29,695 nt of DNA, taken from positions 1 to 29,695 of the forward strand of contig JBEKYH010000016.1 of NCBI GenBank assembly GCA_049511115.1, given 5' to 3'. This DNA is from JBEKYH01 sp049511115. Lineage in GTDB: Bacteria; Planctomycetota; Phycisphaerae; Tepidisphaerales; Tepidisphaeraceae. Within the stretch, counting starts at the first letter, position 1; every line of letters starts with the position of its first letter. Below the pieces are notes generated by a model, which was not told the origin of the DNA, searched no databases, and worked only from the letters and a program-made list of their open reading frames with translations. Shown in pieces: positions 16,152-23,888 of this stretch. The position numbers and the translations under genes are program-made.

Positions 16152-18298
16152 CTAACGAGGAAACGCTCAATTCAGCGGTGCGTCGCCATCAGGCCGGCCA
16201 ACTCGCCGAAGCCGAAGGGATGTATCGCCAGATACTGCACGACCAGCCCAACCAGCCGGACGCGCTGCATTTGCTCGGCGTGCTGGCGTCGCAGACCGGC
16301 CGGCAGGACGTGGCGACAACCCTGGTCGGCCGGGCCATCGCGCTGTCGCCGCGAAACCCGGGCTATCACGACAGCATGGGGTTGGTTCTCGCCGCGCAAG
16401 GAAAGTGGGAGCAGGCAATCGCGTCTTATCGTCAGGCAATCGCTCTCGATGCCAATATGGCGCAAAGCTACAACAACATGGGCGCGGCGCTTCAGGCATT
16501 GGGTCGCATGGAAGAAGCAACTTCCGCCTATGGACGCGCCGTCGCCCTGGGTCCGCAGCGGGCGGAGTTTCATTACAACTTTGCCAACCTCATGAAGGAC
16601 ACAGGCCGGCTCGACGCGGCCGTCGCGCATTACCAGCGCGCCGTGCAACTCAACCCCAATTGGGCTCAGGCTCACAACAATCTCGGCAGCGCATTTCGCC
16701 TCAAGGGGCAGATGACAATTGCCCTGGCGTGCTATCAAAAAGCCGTCGCTCTTCAGCCGGATTACGCCGACGCGGTGGCGAATCTGGGCGTGACCCTTGG
16801 CGAGGCCGGAGATTTCGAGCAAGGCCTGGCCGCCTGCCGGCGCGCGGTGGAACTGCGGCCGGATTGCGCCGAATTCCTCAGCAATCTCGGAAATACGCTG
16901 AATGAGCGAGGCGAATGGGATCAGGCCATCGCCGCGTTGAGCCAGGCCGTGTCCATTAAGCCCGCCTACGCCGAGGCGCACGCGAATCTGGGCAACGCCC
17001 TCTTCCGCAAGGGTTGCCTGCCCGAAGCGGAGGCCTGTTATCGCCAGGCCATCGCACTCAAGGCCAACGCCGCGGCGTTTCATAACAATCTCGCCGCGGC
17101 CCTGCGCGAGCAGAAAAAGTTAGACGAATCGCTCGAGTGCTGCCGCCGCGCCTTGCAATGGCAAAAGGATTATCCCGACGCGTACAACAATCTCGGCAAC
17201 GTCCTGACCAGTCTGGGAAATCTCGACGAGGCCGCCGCCGCATACCGGCAGGCCCTGGCGCTGCGGCCGGGATTTCTCGAATCGCTCATCAATCTGGGAA
17301 ATATCCATTACATGAAAGGTGAGTGGGAACAGGCCGCCGCCGCGGCGAAAGATATTCTGGCGGTCTATCCCGATTGCGCGCAGGCCCATTGGAATCTGGC
17401 CGTCATTCTCCTCACCCACGGCGATTTTGAACGCGGTTGGCCCGAATATGAATGGCGTTGGAAATCGCGCGATTTGCGACTGAAAAACCGCTACGAATCG
17501 CCAAAGTGGGACGGGCAAGACCTGGCCGGGAAGACGATCCTACTGCACGGCGAGCAAGGCTTCGGTGACACTCTGCAATTTGTGCGTTACCTGCCGTTGG
17601 TTGCCGCACGCGGGGCGAAAATCATCCTGGCCTGCCAAAGTGAATTGGCCGCGCTCCTGAAACAAATGACCGACGCGCAGGTCGTCATGGGCAATGACCA
17701 GCCGCCGCCACCGCACGATGTGAACTGTTCGCTCCTCAGTCTGCCCGCGACATTGAAAACGACGCTGGGCACAATTCCCGCGAACATTCCCTATCTCGCT
17801 GCTGAAGCTAAAAAGGGCGATCACTGGCGTAAACGGCTCGAAGGTGAAACGCGCAAGAAGATCGGCCTATCCTGGGCCGGACGCCCGGCTCATCCCAACG
17901 ATCGCAACCGCTCTGTTTCGCTGGCGCGTATGGACAAGCTGATCGCTGCGACGGACGCGCGATTCTTCAGCCTGCAAAAGCGCGAAGGCGGCGAACAAGC
18001 CTCATATCTGCCGACAGGTCTAACCGATTGGACCGTTGAATTAACCGACTTTTCCGACACCGCCGGTCTGATCGCCAATCTCGACCTGGTCATTACCGTG
18101 GATACGGCGGTGGCTCATCTTGCCGGCGCTATGGGAAAGCCGGTCTGGATGCTCATCCCCTTCATACCCGATTGGCGCTGGATGCTGGACCGGACGGACT
18201 CGCCGTGGTACCCGACCGTGCGGCTCTTTCGCCAGCCCGCGCTGGGTGATTGGGACACGCCAATCAGACAAATCATTGAGGCATTGGAAAAACCATGA
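16148..18298 (+). CDS. TPR protein with C-terminal GT9-like domain (array gene I, GT9 type 1)
   Basis: The product is 716 aa. The ATG at 16148 lies in an ATGA overlap with gene H and gives MTNEETLNSAVRRHQAGQL, close to the start of H; an in-frame upstream start at 16124 would overlap H further and lacks support. About 12 TPRs (residues 5-424) are followed by the GT9-like region (GWPEYEWRW near 428). It shows EQGFGD, the type 1 loop RPAHPNDRNRS, D652-TAVAHLAGAMGK and LIPFIPDWRWML. One variation is that DVHCP, invariant in most paralogues, reads DVNCS here, and SLQKG reads SLQKRE. The stop overlaps the start of gene J (ATGA). Confidence 0.87.
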   Translation: MTNEETLNSAVRRHQAGQLAEAEGMYRQILHDQPNQPDALHLLGVLASQTGRQDVATTLVGRAIALSPRNPGYHDSMGLVLAAQGKWEQAIASYRQAIALDANMAQSYNNMGAALQALGRMEEATSAYGRAVALGPQRAEFHYNFANLMKDTGRLDAAVAHYQRAVQLNPNWAQAHNNLGSAFRLKGQMTIALACYQKAVALQPDYADAVANLGVTLGEAGDFEQGLAACRRAVELRPDCAEFLSNLGNTLNERGEWDQAIAALSQAVSIKPAYAEAHANLGNALFRKGCLPEAEACYRQAIALKANAAAFHNNLAAALREQKKLDESLECCRRALQWQKDYPDAYNNLGNVLTSLGNLDEAAAAYRQALALRPGFLESLINLGNIHYMKGEWEQAAAAAKDILAVYPDCAQAHWNLAVILLTHGDFERGWPEYEWRWKSRDLRLKNRYESPKWDGQDLAGKTILLHGEQGFGDTLQFVRYLPLVAARGAKIILACQSELAALLKQMTDAQVVMGNDQPPPPHDVNCSLLSLPATLKTTLGTIPANIPYLAAEAKKGDHWRKRLEGETRKKIGLSWAGRPAHPNDRNRSVSLARMDKLIAATDARFFSLQKREGGEQASYLPTGLTDWTVELTDFSDTAGLIANLDLVITVDTAVAHLAGAMGKPVWMLIPFIPDWRWMLDRTDSPWYPTVRLFRQPALGDWDTPIRQIIEALEKP

Positions 18299-19755
18299 TC
18301 CCCCCTACCGTGCAGCAAATGATGGAAGAGGCCGTCGCTCACCACACCGCGGGCCGACTGAAGGAGGCGGAGACGATCTATCGCCAGGTTCTTACGCAGA
18401 ACCCAGTCCATCCCGATGCGCTTAATCTTCTTGGCATGCTGGCGCAGCAATGCGGCAAGCTCGAAGCGGCCTCGGAACTGAACGGCCGCGCGGTCGCGCT
18501 CCATCCGGAGGTGCCTGAATTCCGCTACAACTTTGGCGCGGCATTGGCCGCGCAGGGCCGGCTGGATCAGGCGATGGCCCAGTACCGCATGGCGATCGAG
18601 CTGCGGCCCAATCACGCCGAGGCCCATAACAATCTGGGCGTGATCCATTACCAATTTGGCGATGCTGAGCAGGCAGTGGAATTGCATCGCAAAGCCATTG
18701 AGCTCCAACCTCACCTTGCCAGCGCCTACAACAATCTTTCCAACGCGCTGCTGGCATTGGGCGACGTTGACGGCGCTTTGAATGCGTGCCGGGAAGCGCT
18801 GGCGCGCGACGCCAATTTCGCGCAAGCGCATCTCAGCCTGGGAATGCTGCTTCTGATGAACGGCGATTTCACTCAGGGATTTGAGGAATATGAATGGCGA
18901 TGGAAACTGATGCCGCTGGCCCTGCAAGCGCCGCGGACTTCGCGCCCCTTCTGGGACGGCGGCCCCCTGGATGGCAAGCGCATTCTTATCTACGACGAGC
19001 AGGGATTCGGCGACACGATTCAATTCGCGCGCTTTCTGCCACACGTCAACGAGCGCGGCGGAAAGATCCTCCTTGCCTGCCAGCGGGAAATGCTGCCTTT
19101 GCTGAGCGGAATGAAGGGGATCGAGAAGGTCTTCGCAAAGGACTCGCTTTGCCCGGAGTTTGATGTCCATTGCCCACTCCTGAGCCTGCCGCGCGTGCTG
19201 AAATTAACGCTGGAGAATATCGCTGCCCGTGACGCTTACATCAGCGCCGAAGCCCAGCGCCAAGAGCGATGGAAGGAACGGTTGGGCGAGCACGACGGCC
19301 GCTTGAAGGTCGGCCTCGTCTGGGCCGGCCGCGACACGCCCGACCTGCGCCGATGCATGGCCCTTGGAGAGATGGCGCCGCTGGCCCAGGTTGCGGGCGT
19401 CCGATTCATCAGCCTGCAAACCGGCCATGCCGCCAGACAAATTGCCTCGGCGGGATTTTCGGTGGGCAATTGGACCGGCGAATTGACCGATTTCGCCGAA
19501 ACGGCGGGGCTGATTGCCAATCTCGACCTGGTCGTTACCATCGACACCGCGGCCGCGCACCTGGCCGCGGCGATGGGGAAACCGACATGGATATTGTTGA
19601 AAAGCGCCGCCGACTGGCGATGGATGAAGGATCGCTCGGATTCGCCCTGGTATCCAACCGCGCGTCTTTTCCGCCAGGAGCGGCGGGGCGAATGGAGTGC
19701 GCCGATTTCGGCCGCCGCCGAGGCGCTGAAGGCCGTTGCAGCTAACAAATGCTAA
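18295..19755 (+). CDS. TPR protein with C-terminal GT9-like domain (array gene J, GT9 type 2, shortest)
   Basis: At 486 aa this is the shortest transferase of the array, with only about five TPRs (residues 8-190) before the GT9-like region (GFEEYEWRW near 194). It shows EQGFGD, DVHCPLLSLP, a short type 2 loop (RDTPDLRRC), SLQTG, and D417-TAAAHLAAAMGK followed by ILLKSAADWRWM. The last motif departs from the PDWRWML of all other members. It starts in an ATGA overlap with gene I and is separated from gene K by 30 bp. The nearest relatives in the array by loop type are D and K. Presumed cytoplasmic glycosyltransferase with unknown donor. Confidence 0.87.
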   Translation: MIPPTVQQMMEEAVAHHTAGRLKEAETIYRQVLTQNPVHPDALNLLGMLAQQCGKLEAASELNGRAVALHPEVPEFRYNFGAALAAQGRLDQAMAQYRMAIELRPNHAEAHNNLGVIHYQFGDAEQAVELHRKAIELQPHLASAYNNLSNALLALGDVDGALNACREALARDANFAQAHLSLGMLLLMNGDFTQGFEEYEWRWKLMPLALQAPRTSRPFWDGGPLDGKRILIYDEQGFGDTIQFARFLPHVNERGGKILLACQREMLPLLSGMKGIEKVFAKDSLCPEFDVHCPLLSLPRVLKLTLENIAARDAYISAEAQRQERWKERLGEHDGRLKVGLVWAGRDTPDLRRCMALGEMAPLAQVAGVRFISLQTGHAARQIASAGFSVGNWTGELTDFAETAGLIANLDLVVTIDTAAAHLAAAMGKPTWILLKSAADWRWMKDRSDSPWYPTARLFRQERRGEWSAPISAAAEALKAVAANKC

Positions 19756-19785
19756 CATACCTCCACGGCCCTTTGCCTGGCAGTT

Positions 19786-21528
19786 ATGCCGATCGCCCAG
19801 CCCACCATCACCGCCAATGAGAAACGGCTATTTGAATTGCGCCAGGCGGAAGCGCATTACCGTGCCGTCCTTAGCCAACAACCCAACAATCCCGACGCCC
19901 TCCATCTGCTGGGCATGGTGGCCTATCAAACCAATCGCCATGCCGAAGCGCTCGGTCTGATCCGCCGCGCCATCGCGCTGCGCCCGGCGGTTGCCGATTA
20001 CCACTGCAATTTAGGCCTGGTTTACGCGGCGTTAGGACAACCAAACGAAGCGATGGCCGCCTATCGCCAATGTCTGGAAATTGAACCGACGGCGCATGAA
20101 GCCCAGTACAACCTGGGCAACGCCCTGCGCGATCTGATGCGACCCGCCGAAGCGCTGACCGCATATCAGGCTGCCTTGAAGCTCCGGCCCGATCATGTGC
20201 TGTCGCTGGTTGCCGTCGGCGGCGTGCTGCGCACGATGGGCCGGCGCGACGAAGGGATCGCCGCGTATCAGCGTGCGATTGAAATCTCTCCAGGTTGTAT
20301 TCAGGCCCATCACAACCTCGGCAACGCAATGCGCGAGCAGGGGCGAACCCTGGAGGCAATCGCCAGCTTCCACCGAGCATTGACGCTGGAGCCATATAGT
20401 TTTCAAACGCATCGCCAATTGGCCGACGCGCAACTGGCGGCGGGAATGCGCGACGAGGGAATCCGCTCCATGGGGAATGCGGTCAATCTCTGCGAGGATC
20501 GCGTCGAGCCGATCATACGCCTGGGCGGCTTGTGCCACGAAGACGGCGAAATTGGCCACGCCGCCGATTTCTATCGCTGGGCATTGGATATCCGCCCCGA
20601 CCTGGCGAGCACGCACGTCGATCTGGCTCTAACGCATCTGATCCAGGGCGACTTTGCCCGCGGCTGGCGCGAGTTTGAATGGCGCTGGCGGACTCCCGAA
20701 TTGGCCCAGCGCGCCGCCGCGCTCGGCAAGCCGATGTGGAATGGGAGCGATCTGGCCGGCAAGCGAATCCTGCTGCATGCCGAGCGCGGCTTCGGCGACA
20801 CGCTGAATTTCATGCGGTACGTGCCGCTCGTCGCGGCGCGCGGCGGGACGATTTTGCTGGCGTGCCAACCGGAGATGCAGCCGCTCTTCCAACATTTCGC
20901 CGATGTGAAGGAATGGGTGCGGGCGGGTGAGGCTCTGCCGCCATTCGACGTGCACTGCTCGCTGGTAAGTCTGCCCGCGGCATTCGGGACGGACCTTGCA
21001 ACAATCCCCGCGCAAATTCCCTACGTATTCGCCGAGCCGGAATTGTCCGCGGCGTGGCGCGCCCGCCTGCCGGCAAACGATTCGCTCAAAGTCGGGCTGG
21101 TCTGGTCGGGTCAGGTCAATCCATTGAAGCGATTCCTGGCCCTGTCCGACTTGGCGCCACTCGCGGAATTCACCAATGTCTGGTTCACGAGCCTGCAAAA
21201 GGGCGAAGCCGCCGCTGAACTGGCACAGGCGCCGGCAGGATTAAACATCACCGATTGGACAAGCGACCTGACCGACTTTCGACAGACGGCGGCGCTGATC
21301 GACAATCTCGATCTGGTCATCAGCGTCGACACCGCCGTTGCGCATCTCGCCGGCGCGATGGGCAAGCCCGTGTGGCTCCTGCTCAAGAGCGTCCCCGATT
21401 GGCGTTGGATGCTGAATCGCCTGGATTCGCCGTGGTATCCGACGATGCGGCTCTTCCGACAAACGGTTCGCGGCGATTGGCAGGCGCCGGTAACACAGGT
21501 GGTCGAACTTCTGCGGGCCAAGGCTTAA
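19786..21528 (+). CDS. TPR protein with C-terminal GT9-like domain (array gene K, GT9 type 2, last of array)
   Basis: The product is 580 aa with about eight TPRs (residues 20-287) and a GT9-like region from about 290 (GWREFEWRW). Motifs are ERGFGD (Glu-Arg instead of Glu-Gln), DVHCSLVSLP, the shortest post-WSG loop of the array (QVNPLKRF), and D515-TAVAHLAGAMGK with LLLKSVPDWRWML. The N-terminus (MPIAQPTITANEKRLFELRQAEAHYR) is the most divergent. It lacks the HHxAGRL part of the cap shared by the other genes but keeps AEAHYRAVL. A 30-bp gap containing TAACAT separates it from J, so it may have extra transcription. It closes the array; 171 bp follow before hisC. Confidence 0.86.
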   Translation: MPIAQPTITANEKRLFELRQAEAHYRAVLSQQPNNPDALHLLGMVAYQTNRHAEALGLIRRAIALRPAVADYHCNLGLVYAALGQPNEAMAAYRQCLEIEPTAHEAQYNLGNALRDLMRPAEALTAYQAALKLRPDHVLSLVAVGGVLRTMGRRDEGIAAYQRAIEISPGCIQAHHNLGNAMREQGRTLEAIASFHRALTLEPYSFQTHRQLADAQLAAGMRDEGIRSMGNAVNLCEDRVEPIIRLGGLCHEDGEIGHAADFYRWALDIRPDLASTHVDLALTHLIQGDFARGWREFEWRWRTPELAQRAAALGKPMWNGSDLAGKRILLHAERGFGDTLNFMRYVPLVAARGGTILLACQPEMQPLFQHFADVKEWVRAGEALPPFDVHCSLVSLPAAFGTDLATIPAQIPYVFAEPELSAAWRARLPANDSLKVGLVWSGQVNPLKRFLALSDLAPLAEFTNVWFTSLQKGEAAAELAQAPAGLNITDWTSDLTDFRQTAALIDNLDLVISVDTAVAHLAGAMGKPVWLLLKSVPDWRWMLNRLDSPWYPTMRLFRQTVRGDWQAPVTQVVELLRAKA

Positions 21529-21601
21529 GGGCCAGGTAGACTAACCAGGGCGTCGAAAGCGATTTACTCATTCTGAATTCTGATTGCTCCGCATTTTCTT
21601 C

Positions 21602-21625
21602 CTCGGCGTCTTTGCGTCTCGGCGT
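21602..21625. repeat. Short intergenic direct repeat (CTCGGCGT-CTTTGCGT-CTCGGCGT)
   Basis: Three consecutive 8-bp units lie in the 171-bp gap between array gene K and hisC: CTCGGCGT, CTTTGCGT, CTCGGCGT. The flanking DNA is pyrimidine-rich and more AT-rich than the genes. From memory, this wording resembles a dispersed intergenic element often misread as short peptides with Glu-Thr-Gln-Arg-Arg-Arg; the minus strand here does read NAETQRRRG. Nothing else is recognisable in the gap apart from the hisC promoter. Confidence 0.5.
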
Positions 21626-21665
21626 TCATCGCTCTTCTGAACTTCGCCGATCGCGATAATAGCGC

Positions 21666-21692
21666 GTGACATTCCGCGCCAGTTGTTATAAT
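21666..21692 (+). promoter_or_regulatory. Putative sigma70-type promoter of hisCB
   Basis: GTGACA at 21666-21671 (one mismatch to TTGACA) and a perfect TATAAT at 21687-21692 are separated by 15 bp. The -10 ends only 7 bp before the hisC ATG at 21700, so the mRNA would start at or beside the start codon (leaderless). The arrangement mirrors the TATAAT in front of array gene A. Confidence 0.5.
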
Positions 21693-21699
21693 CCCACGC

Positions 21700-22767
21700 A
21701 TGGCTCCGACATTCATCCGGCCCACGGTGCGCGACATGGAAGGGTATGTGCCCGGCGAGCAGCCCGCGGCCGGCACGCGCATCGTCAAGCTCAACACCAA
21801 CGAGAATCCCTTCCCGCCCAGCGCCAAGGTGATGGAGGCAATTCGCTCGATCTCGCCGGAATCGCTGCGGCGATATCCCTCGCCGCGCGCCGATGGATTT
21901 CGCGGTTCGGCAGCCAAAGTGCTGGGCGTATCCGAAGATTCCATCATCGCCGGCAACGGCAGCGACGACATCCTCACCATCGCCACCAATACGTTCATCC
22001 CGCCCGGCGGAACCCTCGCCTTCCCTGACCCGACTTATTCGCTCTATCCCGTCCTTGCCCGGATTCAGGACGCCAAAATCGCGCCGGTCGCGTGGGAAAA
22101 AAACTGGTCTTTGCCTGTCGATGCTTTGGCCGCGACGCGAGCCGATGCGATCTATCTGGCCAATCCCAATTCTCCCAGCGGCACCTTCGTCCACCCCGCG
22201 GCCGTCGCGGAATTAGCCGGTAAATTCAAGGGATTACTGCTGATTGACGAAGCCTACGCCGAATTCGCCGAGGCGGATTGCCTGGGGCTGGTCGCCAAGT
22301 TTTCCAACGTCGTGGTGAGCCGCACCATGAGCAAGGCGTACAGCCTGGCGGGGCTGCGGTTTGGTTTCGCCGTCGCCCAGCCGCAGGTGATCGAGCAGAT
22401 GAACAAGGTCAAGGACAGTTACAACTGCGACGCGCTCTCCCAGGCGGCCGCGACGGCGGCAATCGAAGACCAGGAATATGCCCGCCGCGCCTGGGAACAT
22501 GTGCGTGCCGAACGCGAGCGCGTCAGCGACGGCCTTCGCCAGTTCGGCTGGGACGTGCTTCCCAGCCAGGCCAATTTCATTCTCGCGACGCCGCCCAGCG
22601 GCAACGGACACGAGGCTTATCTGGGTCTTAAATCGCAGGGGATTCTCGTGCGTTACTTTGATCTGCCAGGATTGAAAGACAAGCTGCGCATCACCATCGG
22701 CACCGTGCAGGAGAATAACGCCCTTCTTGCTGGGGCGCGCGGATTGGCGGCGGAGAAAGCCGCGTAG
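21700..22767 (+). CDS. hisC: Histidinol-phosphate aminotransferase
   Basis: HisC is a PLP enzyme that converts imidazole-acetol phosphate plus glutamate to L-histidinol phosphate and 2-oxoglutarate, a late step of histidine biosynthesis in the cytoplasm. The product is 355 aa, normal for the family. Visible signatures of fold-type I aminotransferases are KLNTNENPFPPS near the N-terminus, AGNGSDDIL for the PLP phosphate region, ANPNSPSG, DEAYAEF, and the PLP lysine K212 in SKAYSLAGLRFGFA. The C-terminus has ILVRYF and LRITIGT. The ATG at 21700 lies directly behind a TATAAT promoter with no room for a leader. hisB follows 23 bp downstream, so the two form a small his operon; no other his genes are in the window. 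Confidence 0.95.
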   Translation: MAPTFIRPTVRDMEGYVPGEQPAAGTRIVKLNTNENPFPPSAKVMEAIRSISPESLRRYPSPRADGFRGSAAKVLGVSEDSIIAGNGSDDILTIATNTFIPPGGTLAFPDPTYSLYPVLARIQDAKIAPVAWEKNWSLPVDALAATRADAIYLANPNSPSGTFVHPAAVAELAGKFKGLLLIDEAYAEFAEADCLGLVAKFSNVVVSRTMSKAYSLAGLRFGFAVAQPQVIEQMNKVKDSYNCDALSQAAATAAIEDQEYARRAWEHVRAERERVSDGLRQFGWDVLPSQANFILATPPSGNGHEAYLGLKSQGILVRYFDLPGLKDKLRITIGTVQENNALLAGARGLAAEKAA

Positions 22768-22790
22768 AATTTTCCCAACTGATTCACATC

Positions 22791-23408
22791 ATGAAGACTT
22801 CAAAGCCCGCACCATCCAATCGCAGCGCCCAAGTCCGCCGCAAGACCCGCGAGACACAGGTGGAGGTGTCGATCAATCTCGACGGCGCCGGCAAGACGGC
22901 GCTCAAGACCGGCGTGGGATTTTTCGATCACATGCTCGATCTTCTGGGCCGCCATGCCTTGATTGATTTGAACGTCCAGGCCGAGGGCGACCTGGAGGTG
23001 GATGCGCACCACACGGTCGAGGATGTCGGCCTTGCGCTGGGGCAGGCGCTCGTTTCAGCCTTGGGCGAAAAACGCGGCATTTACCGGTATGGGTGGGCGA
23101 TTGTGCCGATGGACGAGAGCCTGGCCCAGGTGGCGATCGACCTGTCGGGGCGGCCGGCGTTTGTTTTCCGCGTCAACTTCGCCGCCGCCATGGTTGGTTC
23201 ATTTCCCGTTGAATTGGTGGAGGAATTCTTCAAATCGCTGGCGACTGCCGGAAAGATGAACCTGCACATCAGCGTGCCGTACGGGACCAACAACCATCAC
23301 ATCGCCGAGGCGATCTTCAAGGCAACCGCCAAGGCCCTTCGCCAGGCGGTGAGCCTCGACGATCGCAATTCAGACATTCCCAGCACCAAGGGTACGCTCG
23401 ACGCGTAA
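22791..23408 (+). CDS. hisB: Imidazoleglycerol-phosphate dehydratase
   Basis: HisB dehydrates imidazole-glycerol phosphate to imidazole-acetol phosphate, the substrate of HisC encoded just upstream. The product is 205 aa, the size of the monofunctional dehydratase, without the phosphatase domain of the enterobacterial bifunctional enzyme. The manganese-binding His/Glu motifs are clear: GFFDHML, DAHHTVED and TNNHHIAEA, plus the C-terminal PSTKGTL. A basic tail of about 15 residues (KTSKPAPSNRSAQVRRKT) precedes the core. It starts 23 bp after hisC without an obvious Shine-Dalgarno sequence. It ends 12 bp from the convergent sufT-like gene, and I see no terminator hairpin between them. Confidence 0.95.
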   Translation: MKTSKPAPSNRSAQVRRKTRETQVEVSINLDGAGKTALKTGVGFFDHMLDLLGRHALIDLNVQAEGDLEVDAHHTVEDVGLALGQALVSALGEKRGIYRYGWAIVPMDESLAQVAIDLSGRPAFVFRVNFAAAMVGSFPVELVEEFFKSLATAGKMNLHISVPYGTNNHHIAEAIFKATAKALRQAVSLDDRNSDIPSTKGTLDA

Positions 23409-23420
23409 GTCGATGCGGCT

Positions 23421-23888
23421 TTAGAACATTCCCAGTTGCAGCATCGCCACCTCGGACATCATGTCCTTGGACCACTGCGGTTCCCAGGTCAATATGACTT
23501 CGGCGCTGCTCACTTCCGGTATGGCCTCGACCTTGCGCTCGACTTCCCCCGGCAGCGATCCCGCGACCGGACAAGCCGGCGAGGTCAGCGTCATGGTGAC
23601 CTTCACGGCATTGGCGTCATCCACTTCGATCCCGTAGATCAGGCCCAGCTCGTAGATATTCACCGGTATTTCCGGGTCATATACGTTCTGCAAGGCGGCG
23701 ATTACCTTTCCCTCAATCACTTTCTTCAGCGGCGGTTGATCGCTCGCCGCAGGCGCGGCCGTTTGATCAGCGACAGCCGGGGGTGGAGGCGCAGTTTCAA
23801 CTTCGGCGGCATTGGACAACACCGGCAGCGGGACTTTCTGCGCGTCGTCCGCGGAATCCGTCGAGGTTTTTTCGGTCTCTTCAGTCAT
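23421..23888 (-). CDS. sufT: DUF59/MIP18-type iron-sulfur assembly protein (SufT-like)
   Basis: The product is 155 aa. Residues about 55-155 are a DUF59 domain (KVIAALQNVYDPEIPVNIYELGLIY) with the conserved Cys C106 in LTSPACPVAG. The N-terminal 50 or so residues are Ala/Pro/Thr/Asp-rich and probably disordered; such a tail is not part of the core domain. DUF59 proteins (SufT, PaaD, eukaryotic MIP18) assist maturation or delivery of Fe-S clusters. The ATG immediately follows the sufS-E stop (adjacent bases), making it the last gene of the suf operon, which supports a role in SUF maturation. Distinguishing SufT from other DUF59 members rests mainly on context. Confidence 0.85.
   Translation of the reverse strand: MTEETEKTSTDSADDAQKVPLPVLSNAAEVETAPPPPAVADQTAAPAASDQPPLKKVIEGKVIAALQNVYDPEIPVNIYELGLIYGIEVDDANAVKVTMTLTSPACPVAGSLPGEVERKVEAIPEVSSAEVILTWEPQWSKDMMSEVAMLQLGMF

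Noticed and set aside
829..21528. Regularly repeated short motifs such as those encoding YNNLGNAL, considered as a CRISPR or satellite array.
   Set aside because: Repeats are in frame, spaced by about 102 bp, vary at third codon positions and encode TPR helices.
21525..21560. Possible transcription terminator after gene K (GGTAGACTAACC).
   Set aside because: Only a three-base stem can form and no T-run follows.
23400..23425. Bidirectional terminator between hisB and the sufT-like gene.
   Set aside because: Only 12 bp separate the genes and I see no stable hairpin or T-tract.
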